From the NCBI GenBank assembly GCA_000424365.1, contig AUJT01000004.1:114822-178821 (forward strand): a DNA stretch of 64,000 bases. Direction: 5' to 3'. The position numbers and the translations under genes are program-made. Below the pieces are notes generated by a model that saw nothing but the letters and a program-made list of their open reading frames with translations, had not been told where the DNA came from and made no database searches. Shown here piece by piece: positions 17,810-26,391 of the stretch (position 1 is the stretch's first letter; the number at the start of each line of letters is the position of its first letter). Source of the DNA: Lachnospiraceae bacterium NK4A144 (lineage in GTDB: Bacteria; Bacillota; Clostridia; Lachnospirales; Lachnospiraceae).

Positions 17810-19342
17810 ATGTCCCGTAGTAATGCTAAAAATCCGTTTTTTGAGTTTTTGGATAAAAACCGCATATCTCTGATAATCGCGCTGATACACTGGATCATCA
17901 CTTTTTTTACGGATAAATTTATTTTCACAGTTTCACCCATAGCTGAGCCACTGAATTATTATCCGTGTAAGATCCTGCTTTTTATCCTGCTCTTCGTGAT
18001 CTGGAGAGCCGTTATCAGACACACGCCTGAAACTATGAGCATCCTTAAGTATGCTGCTATCTACTTTGTTCCAATAATTGCCGTGCTTATTTTTAAGCTT
18101 CCAGAGGGATTTCTTTCAAACGACGAAACACTCATATTCCAGGAAGCCTCAAACCTTGCGAGCTACACCTGGTTTTATTACATAACCACATGGTACTACA
18201 TTATTTCAATGATGCTTATACCTGCATGGTTCGGACCGATTCTCGTCAAAGTAGCTATACAGCTTCTTGTATGCGGATACGTAGTGCACAGGCTTTCAAA
18301 GTATCTTTCTGCCAAATACGGTATGATCCAGTATCTGGCATTTATGATCCCGCCTGTGCTCGCTTATACTACATCGGCACATCGTATCCCGGTTTACTTT
18401 TTGCTATATCTGTTCCTACTGTTCACACTGCTGATGGACAAACTCGAAGAAAAATCCATCACACGCGCAAAGCTTCTTTGGATCTTATTTCTCGGCGCTG
18501 TCCTTACCCAGTGGAGAACCGAAGGAATATACTTTGCGGTCATACTTCCGATACTTTTATTCCTGACATATCCCGAACTCAGAAATAAAAGAAAAGCTAT
18601 TACACTCATAGTTTCTGCGCTTATCATCCAGTATATCGTAGCCATACCACAAAACGGTATCCTGCCAAACCGCATGGATGACAAAGCCAACAACCGAATG
18701 GGACCTTTTTATGCCTACACCATCACAAATATGATGCGAAACGGGCTTGACCGCGAAAAAAATAAAGACGACCTCGAAAAAGTCGCCCATTACCTTAATC
18801 TCGATACTATAGATGCCATCAATAATGACCTTGGAAACATAAATTATGAAGATGTTCTCATCCTCTATTATCCAGGTTACACAGGAAAGATAGAGACTGC
18901 CACAACGGAAGATTACGAATTATACACCGAAGGGTGCAGAAACATATTTATAAACAACCCTGATGTCCTCCTAAGAACAAGGATCGGCGCTTTTGATTAC
19001 GCCGCTACACCTTATGACATCAAATGGGAGCAGGGCGGTATTAAGGGATTTGCATTGTTTATTGTAAGTATCGTCAAAACCATTGCCTATAATCTGTATA
19101 TCCCGCATATTATACTGGCTCTGCTGTGCCTTTACAGTCTGATACGGAGACGGTGGTTTACTTTCTTCATGACAGGCGGGCTTATCGGTCACTTTATAAT
19201 CGTATTTATTCTTGCACCGGCATCATACTTTAAGTACTATTTTCCAATATACTTCACAATGTACTTTTGGTTAATACTTATCTTCATAAGCCTTTTATGG
19301 AACCGTTTCAATCCTGACAAAAAGTTTTCATTTATCCAGTGA
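17810..19342 (+). CDS. Large polytopic membrane protein, GT-C-like
   Basis: This 510-residue protein has about eleven hydrophobic segments and a loop after the second pair with KLPEGFLSNDETLIFQEASNL, reminiscent of the acidic first loop of GT-C fold glycosyltransferases (DUF6020-like by recollection). A soluble stretch (about residues 300-400, NRMDDKANNRMGPFYAYTITNMM onward) is probably outside the cell. I chose the ATG at 17810, which has AAAGGAG six to seven nucleotides upstream. It is divergent from the polysaccharide operon and ends at a bidirectional terminator, so it forms its own unit. It may modify the same polysaccharide; this is inference from position. Confidence 0.7.
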   Translation: MSRSNAKNPFFEFLDKNRISLIIALIHWIITFFTDKFIFTVSPIAEPLNYYPCKILLFILLFVIWRAVIRHTPETMSILKYAAIYFVPIIAVLIFKLPEGFLSNDETLIFQEASNLASYTWFYYITTWYYIISMMLIPAWFGPILVKVAIQLLVCGYVVHRLSKYLSAKYGMIQYLAFMIPPVLAYTTSAHRIPVYFLLYLFLLFTLLMDKLEEKSITRAKLLWILFLGAVLTQWRTEGIYFAVILPILLFLTYPELRNKRKAITLIVSALIIQYIVAIPQNGILPNRMDDKANNRMGPFYAYTITNMMRNGLDREKNKDDLEKVAHYLNLDTIDAINNDLGNINYEDVLILYYPGYTGKIETATTEDYELYTEGCRNIFINNPDVLLRTRIGAFDYAATPYDIKWEQGGIKGFALFIVSIVKTIAYNLYIPHIILALLCLYSLIRRRWFTFFMTGGLIGHFIIVFILAPASYFKYYFPIYFTMYFWLILIFISLLWNRFNPDKKFSFIQ

Positions 19343-19362
19343 CAAAATTAGCAAAAAAATTA

Positions 19363-19395
19363 AGCGGAGCTGTGAATCTTCATCACAGCTCCGCT
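19363..19395. terminator. Bidirectional terminator between the membrane protein and HPr
   Basis: A perfect 12-bp stem (AGCGGAGCTGTG / CACAGCTCCGCT) with a 9-nt loop has a T-rich run on the right and an A-run on the left, so it can end transcription from both converging genes. Confidence 0.9.
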
Positions 19396-19406
19396 TTCCT
19401 TTTGTT

Positions 19407-19670
19407 TTATTCGCCGAGTCCGCTCTCGATCGCACTAACCAATCTTTTCAGAGCCTCACCCTCATCTTCGCCTTCACAGACCAGTTCGATTTCATCGCCA
19501 CATTTCACACATGCTCCAAGAACGCTCAAAACACTCTTTGCGTTTGCTGTGTTCTCACGAAACCTGAATGTGATCAATGACTTGAACTCCATGGCTTCCT
19601 TACAGAGTATTCCTGCAGGGCGAAGGTGAAGTCCGGTCGGATTCTTTATAACGACCTTCTGACTGACCAT
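19407..19670 (-). CDS. ptsH: HPr family phosphocarrier protein
   Basis: This 87-residue protein carries the phosphoryl group in the sugar phosphotransferase system. The active-site histidine is His15 in GLHLRPAG (usually GLHARPAG). The regulatory Ser46 is present in ANAKSVLSVLG, so HPr kinase control (CcpA-type catabolite repression) is possible. The length matches the family. The gene is a single unit with its own promoter (19784-19812) and a bidirectional terminator. No EI gene is nearby; a Crh-like role is unlikely because His15 is kept. Confidence 0.93.
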   Translation of the reverse strand: MVSQKVVIKNPTGLHLRPAGILCKEAMEFKSLITFRFRENTANAKSVLSVLGACVKCGDEIELVCEGEDEGEALKRLVSAIESGLGE

Positions 19671-19783
19671 ATCGCATTTCCCTCCAGTCGATTAATATCA
19701 TAGGCAAGCTTTTGTCCGATTGTTTGCGATAGTTTTTTCACTCACCTATTGTTGCCGAAAGTTTCAACATTTTTTATAAACAA

Positions 19784-19812
19784 ATTATATCATCTCCCGG
19801 CAATTTATGCAA
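19784..19812 (-). promoter_or_regulatory. Sigma-A promoter of the HPr gene
   Basis: On the minus strand TTGCAT (-35) and a perfect TATAAT (-10) are 17 nt apart, about 115 nt upstream of the HPr start. A small inverted repeat (ATACTG-TATG-CAGTAT, near 19825-19840) lies just upstream. Confidence 0.75.
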
Positions 19813-19859
19813 TTTAAACATAGTATACTGTATGCAGTATCCACAATTTAAAATTAGAT

Positions 19860-20061
19860 GTTACTGTTCACTCGCTATCAGCTCGTTCCAGTAACTGATT
19901 TTGCCAATTAAATCGCCTACGGCGATGGGCAAAATCATGATGGCTCGCCTTATTCTATGGTCGCAACCAGCTAAAGCATACACTCTCACTAAGCTCACAT
20001 TCGTTCGCTAAGTGTTCGTAGCATCCGCAGCGTAGTGCTCCGGTTGCGTCTGAACAATAAC
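19860..20061 (+). repeat. Family A structured repeat, copy A1 (longest form, 202 bp)
   Basis: The element begins GTTACTGTTCACTCGC and ends TGAACAATAAC, imperfect terminal inverted repeats. It is flanked by a perfect direct repeat AATTAGAT (19852-19859 and 20062-20069; a following G makes it 9 bp if the element starts at TTAC), as expected for a transposed element. Inside are a 5' hairpin (GTTACTG/CAGTAAC), a hairpin with a TAC loop (ATCGCC/GGCGAT), and a 3' hairpin (CGCAACC/GGTTGCG). Compared with copies A2 and A3 it carries about 55 extra bases with CACTAAGCTCAC and CGCTAAGTG, motifs shared with family B. The right target duplicate includes the glmM stop codon. No open frame of note. Confidence 0.8.
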
Positions 20062-20063
20062 AA

Positions 20064-21413
20064 TTAGATGACTGTTTTCTCAATCAGCATAGCCAGCTTC
20101 TGTGCATCTGCGTCAATAACCTTCTGATCCTTACCCTCGATCATTACACGAACAAGCGGCTCTGTACCTGAAGGACGAATGAGAATTCTTCCCTCTCCGG
20201 CATACTTCTTTTCAAGCGCCTGGATCGCATCTTTGATCTCAGAATACTCCAGATACTTATCTTTTTTGTGTGTAGGTACCTTTGCATTACAAAGAGCCTG
20301 CGGCAGTACTTCCATGACTTTTGCAAGTTCAGATAGCTTCTTTCCGCTGAGTTTTATCACCTCCAGTAGATGCAATGCTGAGAGAAGACCGTCTCCGGTA
20401 GTATTTTCATTCAGGAAAATAATATGACCTGACTGCTCTCCACCAAGAGATGCACCGATTTCTCTCATATGCTCAAGCACATAACGATCTCCCACCTTAG
20501 TCTGATCAACGCGGATTCCCTTCTCTTTACCCATGAGAAGGAAGCCAAGATTTGTCATTACAGTAACAACGATCGTGTCTCCGCTAAGAGTTCCCTGCTC
20601 TTTCATGTGATTTCCGATGATCGCCATTATCTCATCACCGTTTACAACATGTCCGTTTTCATCTACAGCAAGGAGACGATCTGCATCACCATCAAATGCA
20701 AGTCCGACATCCGCTTTTTCCATTACAACTCTTGCACACAATTCTTCCATGTGTGTGGATCCGCAGTTACTATTGATATTTGTACCATCCGGCTGATTGT
20801 GGATTGGTATAACCGTAGCTCCAAGTTCCTGAAGTGTTTCGATCGAAGTGATATAGGATGCGCCTTCTGCACAGTCGGCAACGATCTTAAGACCTGTAAG
20901 ATCTGTGCTGATCTGACTCATGGAATGATTGATATATTCCTCTCTGGCATCTCTTCTGTACTTGATCTTACCAACACCTGAACCTGTAGGCTTAGGAAGG
21001 TCCTTATTTCCGTTACGGATATACTCTTCTATGCGATCTTCCATCTCATCCGAAAGCTTATATCCATCACCGTTGAAAAACTTGATTCCATTAAATTCAA
21101 CAGGATTATGTGATGCTGAAATAACAACACCTGCATCAACCTTATATTTTCTGGTAAGATATGCGATCGCCGGTGTAGGCATTACACCTACATAGACTGC
21201 ATTTGCTCCAACAGAACAAATACCTGCCATAAGCGCATTTGCAAGCATATCTCCTGATATACGAGTATCACATCCAACCATAATAGTAGGACGATATGAA
21301 TGTTCCTCAGTAAGAACGTAGGCACCTGCCGCACCAAGCTGCATCGCAAGAAGAGGTGTCAGCTCTGTATTGGCAATTCCTCTTACACCGTCTGTTCCAA
21401 ACAATCTAGCCAT
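20064..21413 (-). CDS. glmM: Phosphoglucosamine mutase
   Basis: This 449-residue enzyme interconverts glucosamine-6-phosphate and glucosamine-1-phosphate on the way to UDP-GlcNAc and peptidoglycan. The phosphoserine loop is [13 protein letters not shown] (near residue 100), the metal-binding loop DGDADR (near 240) and the phosphate-binding end [17 protein letters not shown] chose the ATG at 21413, which has AAAGGA six nucleotides upstream; the protein then begins [15 protein letters not shown], typical for GlmM. It is the last gene of the cdaA-cdaR-glmM run, a conserved arrangement in Firmicutes in which GlmM can bind and inhibit CdaA. Confidence 0.96.
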   Translation of the reverse strand: MARLFGTDGVRGIANTELTPLLAMQLGAAGAYVLTEEHSYRPTIMVGCDTRISGDMLANALMAGICSVGANAVYVGVMPTPAIAYLTRKYKVDAGVVISASHNPVEFNGIKFFNGDGYKLSDEMEDRIEEYIRNGNKDLPKPTGSGVGKIKYRRDAREEYINHSMSQISTDLTGLKIVADCAEGASYITSIETLQELGATVIPIHNQPDGTNINSNCGSTHMEELCARVVMEKADVGLAFDGDADRLLAVDENGHVVNGDEIMAIIGNHMKEQGTLSGDTIVVTVMTNLGFLLMGKEKGIRVDQTKVGDRYVLEHMREIGASLGGEQSGHIIFLNENTTGDGLLSALHLLEVIKLSGKKLSELAKVMEVLPQALCNAKVPTHKKDKYLEYSEIKDAIQALEKKYAGEGRILIRPSGTEPLVRVMIEGKDQKVIDADAQKLAMLIEKTVI

Positions 21414-21463
21414 AAATAATCCTTTCAATCCTTCTGCCGTTCTATCCGACTATTTTTCAAATA

Positions 21464-22843
21464 TTAGTCACGGTCCACAGTCTGGCTGTCATCAGTCTTT
21501 TCTGTTTCACCGTGCTGATCAGAATTTGATTCATCCGAATCACCATTATCGGATGTATCGCCATCGCCTTTCTGCAGCAGTACCTTAACTGTTGCATTTC
21601 CCTGAGTCACTCCACCTGGGAGACTCAGAACCACGTTGGCATCATACAACTCAGGAGTAACATTTCCCTCAGAATCCGTTGATACACCGGAAAGATCTGC
21701 CGTTCCCGTAATACTGGACGGCACAAGTGTATTCAGAACGGATGAAAGTCCCTGAACATCTACTGTAAACACTCCTGTTGCATTTTGGAGTGAAGCAGTC
21801 ATTCCCTCCGGAACATTTTCTAAAGTCAGATTTGAGATCGGTACAGTAAGTGTCTTATTCTGTGCTGCTTCCAGCCTTACCGTTACAGCCACTTCCGACT
21901 TTGACGAATCAACGAGATATATTCCACTCGGCAGATATCTGCTTATATCTACAGTAACTGTAACATCACCTGTCGCGCCCGTAATATCTACTGCGCTTTC
22001 CGGTATTGAAACCGACTGAACAGATGAAAGAGTTTTTGAATCTCCTGTAATATCTATAGTTTTAACAGATGTCTCTACATTTCCTGTAGCAGAATATCCC
22101 GTTGAAGGCGTACCTGTATATGCCGCGGTGAGAGAAACCGTCTTAACCTCCCAAATATCGACCGTTGCACTTGATTCCTTAACCGACATGGTAAGTGCAG
22201 ATGTATCAACGGGTTCACCATTTTCATTTAGAAGAACAACCGGTTCGGTTGTGTGAATCTCGCTTGTCATTCCGGAAACATTGACTCTCACAACAGCCTT
22301 TGCGATTTCCGAAACAACTGACTCCGGTCCCGATACCCTAACAACATTTGTCGTCAGCGATTTACTTCCCACGGTATATCCATCCGCCACGTCTCCTGTT
22401 GTCTCTACCTGGATCTTGTACTGGGATTCTTTCAGATTCTCTATCATCACAGTGGCATATTCCTGTCTGGGAGTAATGGACTGTATCCTGTCCGCGTACC
22501 TCGTTGCCTTGACTTCGATAGGCACACGATTCCCCTCCAATTCGGTCATATCTATTGTGGCTTTGAAATTATCCCTTGATAACTCCGAGAGGACTGACCT
22601 TTCCGCACGAACACTTATAGATATCATACGGCTTGAATCCGATAGCTCAAACGCTTTTCCGTTTTCTTCCATCACATCTGCATTTTCGATAGTCACAGGA
22701 ATTGATGTAAACGGAAGTGTCATCACGGGATTATCGATACTCACTACCACAAGCCACAGCAAAAAGGCAAAGATAAGCGAAAGCAGCTTTATTCCAGGAT
22801 TGGACGCAAGCTTTTTTCCAAACTCCTTCATCGTCTGAATCAT
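21464..22843 (-). CDS. cdaR: YbbR-domain regulator of the diadenylate cyclase
   Basis: This 459-residue protein has one N-terminal membrane segment (PGIKLLSLIFAFLLWLVVVS) followed by about four YbbR repeats of 80-90 residues (for example VPVTIENADVMEENGKAFEL and SLTAAYTGTPSTGYSATG), then an acidic serine-rich tail. The repeats lie outside the membrane. In Firmicutes CdaR binds CdaA and modulates c-di-AMP synthesis. The start overlaps the cdaA stop as ATGA. Confidence 0.93.
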   Translation of the reverse strand: MIQTMKEFGKKLASNPGIKLLSLIFAFLLWLVVVSIDNPVMTLPFTSIPVTIENADVMEENGKAFELSDSSRMISISVRAERSVLSELSRDNFKATIDMTELEGNRVPIEVKATRYADRIQSITPRQEYATVMIENLKESQYKIQVETTGDVADGYTVGSKSLTTNVVRVSGPESVVSEIAKAVVRVNVSGMTSEIHTTEPVVLLNENGEPVDTSALTMSVKESSATVDIWEVKTVSLTAAYTGTPSTGYSATGNVETSVKTIDITGDSKTLSSVQSVSIPESAVDITGATGDVTVTVDISRYLPSGIYLVDSSKSEVAVTVRLEAAQNKTLTVPISNLTLENVPEGMTASLQNATGVFTVDVQGLSSVLNTLVPSSITGTADLSGVSTDSEGNVTPELYDANVVLSLPGGVTQGNATVKVLLQKGDGDTSDNGDSDESNSDQHGETEKTDDSQTVDRD

Positions 22844-23727
22844 GAACGGTCACCGCCCTTCCCTTTCCAGAAAAAGAGGCGACGCTCTTCCGGAGTCTTT
22901 CGAACTTTATTCTGAAGTTTTGTCATGCGGGTGCGGACAAACTCTGCATCAACCGCCCTAAAAAGCTCACCCTCGTATGCTATTGATACCCGTCCTGTCT
23001 CTTCGGATACGATAAGTGTCAATGAATCCGTTACCTCAGATATACCGACGCCTGCACGATGACGCGTACCAAGTTCCTTTGAAAGCTCCATATTATCAGA
23101 TAACGGCAGATAACACGTAGCCGATACGATCCTGTCTCCACGGATGATCACAGCTCCGTCATGAAGCGGTGTATTATGCTCAAAAATATTAATGAGCAGC
23201 TGACTCGTAACGATAGAGTCAAGTTCTATTCCGGTCCTTTCGTACTCATCAAGGGCATCATTCTGCGCCAGAACTATCAATGCCCCGGTTCTGGCTCTTC
23301 CCATCTCATAGCATGCCTTGATGATCTCATTAACTGTCTTGTCCGAAAAACGTTCACCGGAATTCGGTGTCACATTAAAAGAAATGAAGGACCGAAAGAT
23401 ATTCTTTCTTCCAAGTATGTCCAATGCCTTTCTGAGCTCCGGCTGAAAAATAACAACAACCGCCATAATGGCTACATTCAGTGCATTACGCACGAGCCAT
23501 ATGATCGTATTCATCTGAAATACGTAAGCTACCAGAATAAAAAGAACGATCACAACTATTCCGCGGAGCAACGACCATGCCTTTGTATTCTTTATCCAGA
23601 CAAGTACTTCATAGATAAGAAATGCAATAATCAGGATTTCCACATAATCCGTTGTGACCATTCTCGGTATGGAATCAAACGATATGAACTTTTCGAGATA
23701 ACCAACAAAATTAGCGATTCCAGTCAT
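22840..23727 (-). CDS. cdaA: Diadenylate cyclase
   Basis: This 295-residue protein joins two ATP molecules into the second messenger c-di-AMP. Three N-terminal membrane segments (about residues 28-95) precede a DisA_N domain with the catalytic DGA (LHDGAVIIRGDRI, near 195) and RHR (GTRHRAGVGISE, near 225) motifs. Its start overlaps the stop of the unknown membrane protein upstream and its stop overlaps cdaR, so at least three proteins are coupled. c-di-AMP controls potassium uptake and osmotic and wall balance in related bacteria. Confidence 0.95.
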   Translation of the reverse strand: MTGIANFVGYLEKFISFDSIPRMVTTDYVEILIIAFLIYEVLVWIKNTKAWSLLRGIVVIVLFILVAYVFQMNTIIWLVRNALNVAIMAVVVIFQPELRKALDILGRKNIFRSFISFNVTPNSGERFSDKTVNEIIKACYEMGRARTGALIVLAQNDALDEYERTGIELDSIVTSQLLINIFEHNTPLHDGAVIIRGDRIVSATCYLPLSDNMELSKELGTRHRAGVGISEVTDSLTLIVSEETGRVSIAYEGELFRAVDAEFVRTRMTKLQNKVRKTPEERRLFFWKGKGGDRS

Positions 23728-24716
23728 GAATCCGTCCGTCTGCGTTCTGTACGTTCAAAAGAGCGTACCCTGCTATCTACTGTGCCGCGTCCTGCAGAAC
23801 TTATCTTCTTTACCGTTTTTTCCGGTGCAGAAACAGAAAGCTTTGGCACAGCTTTTACATAATAGTAATATTCATCATCTTCGAACTGCAGATATTCCGT
23901 TCTGGTATAGTCAACTGCAAGGAAGAAAAATTCGATAGCATACGCAATAGCAAAAGAGACTATCGCGCCAAGCAGCAGGAATATCAGATTCATCTGCAGA
24001 TCATATATGAAGTCACCGGCAAGGAAAATTATCACATTTACTATGGATCCTGTCGCAAGAGCAATGATCCTGCTGTAATTTATCGACAATCGTCTGATCA
24101 GATATACCACTATTACAGTGACCATAAAAGCTGCCACAGTAACCCTCATTGACCGGTTTCCTATAATCCCATTCACAAGAACTCTCACCTGATTCACAGC
24201 CGACTCTATATCAGCTCCCGCAAGCGAAGCATTATTATCTTTTACATAACCTATGGTATAGTAAACGATCGCGCCGCACGCTACTGACACAGACGACAGT
24301 ATATTGCCTCTGAGTCCCGATACAAGAGGCACCGTCGCAGGAATATTCAATGCACAGGCAAGAGGTGTCAGAAGCACACCAAGACCATCCTTTGGCGAAA
24401 ATCTGAAGTACAGCAAAAAAAGCAGTACAAACATCATTAATACAACACCTGCGCAAACAAGCGAAAGTTTATAAAGGTGAAGCACGGTAAGGCCCGCTGC
24501 AAAGACCATTATCGCATTTACCGGCAATATAGAATTGACCAGCGCAACAGCAATGACCGGCACCGGGCTGTCCAGTGCTTCCATATATCCTATGTTTTTA
24601 TTGATAATAGTGTAGGTGATCAGCGCCAACAGGAATCTCAGCGCAGGTGTTATAAACACCTCATACTTTGCATAGAACTCCTTAAGCTGGTTTCTGACCA
24701 AAAGTAAATTTGCCAT
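23724..24716 (-). CDS. Polytopic membrane protein of unknown function, coupled to cdaA
   Basis: This 330-residue protein has about eight to nine hydrophobic segments (residues 22-275), no recognised catalytic motif, and a charged cytoplasmic C-terminal tail (residues 285-330) that includes an acidic tyrosine-rich patch (EDDEYYYYV) followed by a basic end (SFERTERRR). It overlaps the cdaA start by ATGA. I do not recognise the family; its strict coupling to cdaA suggests a membrane partner or sensor in c-di-AMP signalling, or a transporter for a linked solute. That is inference. Confidence 0.7.
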   Translation of the reverse strand: MANLLLVRNQLKEFYAKYEVFITPALRFLLALITYTIINKNIGYMEALDSPVPVIAVALVNSILPVNAIMVFAAGLTVLHLYKLSLVCAGVVLMMFVLLFLLYFRFSPKDGLGVLLTPLACALNIPATVPLVSGLRGNILSSVSVACGAIVYYTIGYVKDNNASLAGADIESAVNQVRVLVNGIIGNRSMRVTVAAFMVTVIVVYLIRRLSINYSRIIALATGSIVNVIIFLAGDFIYDLQMNLIFLLLGAIVSFAIAYAIEFFFLAVDYTRTEYLQFEDDEYYYYVKAVPKLSVSAPEKTVKKISSAGRGTVDSRVRSFERTERRRTDS

Positions 24717-24718
24717 AA

Positions 24719-25108
24719 TTATTGTCTTTCATATAGTGATCTAAGCTTTTTCAGTGCCTTCTGATAGATTTTGACATCCCTGTGTGCCTGTGTATATCTG
24801 TACGAATACAAAATATACGCAAACAGCAGGTAGATCAGAAGAACTACCAGGTATTCCCTGAGATATCCTTCCGCCAGACCAACAAAATCTGTCTCATAAA
24901 ACTCGGAAATAAACTCATCAAGACGGCAGAACAGGCGGATCCCGACGATCAGCACAAATGCCAGCGTAACCGACACCGCAGTCTTCAGCATATGAAAGCC
25001 AACGTAATCGCTACGGAAATACTCTGTGATTGAAATGGACTTCTTTCCCTCGTTTTCCTCAAAAGAAGCCATTCTGGTCATTAGTTTTATTCTTTCTTCA
25101 TTCAGCAT
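24719..25108 (-). CDS. Small membrane protein of unknown function
   Basis: This 129-residue protein has two hydrophobic segments (about 43-62 and 90-108) separated by a charged loop (FCRLDEFISEFYETDFVGLAEGYL), and a basic C-terminus (YQKALKKLRSLYERQ). It lies 2 nt upstream of the larger membrane protein and 9 nt downstream of the YvyF-like gene, so it is part of the c-di-AMP operon. No family recognised. Confidence 0.65.
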   Translation of the reverse strand: MLNEERIKLMTRMASFEENEGKKSISITEYFRSDYVGFHMLKTAVSVTLAFVLIVGIRLFCRLDEFISEFYETDFVGLAEGYLREYLVVLLIYLLFAYILYSYRYTQAHRDVKIYQKALKKLRSLYERQ

Positions 25109-25117
25109 AAGCTGTCA

Positions 25118-25528
25118 TTACCGGTTTCTCAGGAACCTCATCTTTGATCCGCTGTCAGCCTTCTTAACAGGCGCAGCCGGAGCCTCAGGTCCCTTTATGG
25201 AATCAGCAAAGCCATTTGCAACTTCCTTCTTACATTCATCACAAAAACGTCCGGAAAGAATGGGCTTACCACAGTTCTCACAAGCGAGTTCAGATCCTTC
25301 AAGAGATTCAAATGTAAGACGCTCCTCTCGAAGCCACTGTTTGATCTGAGCAACCTCAACCTCGCATGCTTCTGCTGTAGATGCGATAGATGTTCCCGGA
25401 TTTTCCGAAATGTATGCCTTAACCCTCTGGAAAGTCTCCTCTGCTTTCTCCTGACACTGCTGACAGATCACCGGTCCTCCTATGTAATTAAAAATTCTGC
25501 CGCATTTCCTACAGTTCTTTACATTCAT
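25118..25528 (-). CDS. YvyF-like zinc-ribbon protein (flagellar operon protein family)
   Basis: This 136-residue protein has two zinc-binding knuckle pairs: CRKCGRIFNYIGGPVICQQC at the N-terminus and CENCGKPILSGRFCDEC near residues 85-105. Between them is a MerR/YvyF-like helix-turn-helix (VAQIKQWLREERLTFE). It resembles the flagellar operon protein family (TIGR03826, Bacillus YvyF), though here it lies between comF and the c-di-AMP genes. In Bacillus comF and yvyF are also neighbours, which supports the assignment. A paralogue is at 50373-50813. The molecular function is unclear; DNA binding is likely. Confidence 0.8.
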   Translation of the reverse strand: MNVKNCRKCGRIFNYIGGPVICQQCQEKAEETFQRVKAYISENPGTSIASTAEACEVEVAQIKQWLREERLTFESLEGSELACENCGKPILSGRFCDECKKEVANGFADSIKGPEAPAAPVKKADSGSKMRFLRNR

Positions 25529-25629
25529 ATTTTCCCTCTCACTTTCCAGAAGCAGATCTTCCCAAAACCTGCCTCACCTTCAGACACCGTACCTGATAAT
25601 ACCCTTATACAGATACCTGACCACAACTG

Positions 25630-26391
25630 TCACAACGATATCCCGGAGCATAATGTAAAACCATAGACTTCCTGCACTCCTGCCCCTTTTAACAGAAATG
25701 CTATCTCATCTAAAGTACTCCCTGTAGTATATATATCGTCAATGACAATCACTCGCTTTAATTTTACATCACAAGAACTTAACTGAAAAGCCTTTTTCAA
25801 ATTTTTGCGCCGCGCCTCACGGCTCAGCATTTTCTGAGGAGCCGTGTTCTTTCTGCGCTCCAGAAGCCCCGTTATCACAGGTATTCCCAGTTCCTTTGAC
25901 AGCCCCGAAGCCAGCAGCTCCGCCTGGTTGAAACCACGTACGGAAAGTCTCTTTTTATGTAACGGAACAGGTATCAACGCCTCAGGATGCAGCGCTTTTA
26001 TCTCACGCCATCCGATCCGCGCCATGGATTGTACAAAAAAATGTGCATATTCTTTTCTGTTCCCATACTTAAATCTAAAAATCGATCTCTGCATGGCGTC
26101 ATTGTAGATAAATGCAGAAATGCACCTGTCAAATGTATGCGATACCGAAAGGCAGTCCCTGCAATACTCTGCTGTTTCCGAAAAAAGCTTTCTCCCACAT
26201 TTCCTGCATGACGGTTCCCTGACAGTCTCCAGCTCATTTGCACAGGACGTACATATAAGCCCTCCTCTGAAAGGAAGAACCCTGTCACAGACCGGACATC
26301 GTCTGGGATAGATCAGGTCCAGCAGCACTTCGCGGATCCAGATAAGTTTCTCTGCGATATTTCTGCCACTGTTTTTTCCGTTCTTACTCAT
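25630..26391 (-). CDS. comF: ComF family phosphoribosyltransferase-like protein
   Basis: This 253-residue protein has an N-terminal zinc finger with two CxxC pairs (CPVCDRVLPFRGGLICTSC and CRKCGRKLF...CRDC) and a C-terminal phosphoribosyltransferase fold with the PRPP loop VIVIDDIYTTGSTLDE. ComF homologues act in DNA uptake with ComFA helicase; no comFA is seen here. I chose the ATG at 26391, which overlaps the recD2 stop by 8 nt and has a GAGGGGG site upstream. The RecD2 neighbour makes a DNA-processing context plausible. Confidence 0.88.
   Translation of the reverse strand: MSKNGKNSGRNIAEKLIWIREVLLDLIYPRRCPVCDRVLPFRGGLICTSCANELETVREPSCRKCGRKLFSETAEYCRDCLSVSHTFDRCISAFIYNDAMQRSIFRFKYGNRKEYAHFFVQSMARIGWREIKALHPEALIPVPLHKKRLSVRGFNQAELLASGLSKELGIPVITGLLERRKNTAPQKMLSREARRKNLKKAFQLSSCDVKLKRVIVIDDIYTTGSTLDEIAFLLKGAGVQEVYGFTLCSGISL

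Noticed and set aside
19905..19940. UNCG tetraloop in the central hairpin of family A
   Set aside because: The loop series TAC, TTC, TCC followed by G looks like UNCG, but the stem pairs one more base (ATCGCC with GGCGAT), which leaves a 3-nt loop; the tetraloop reading would break a pair.
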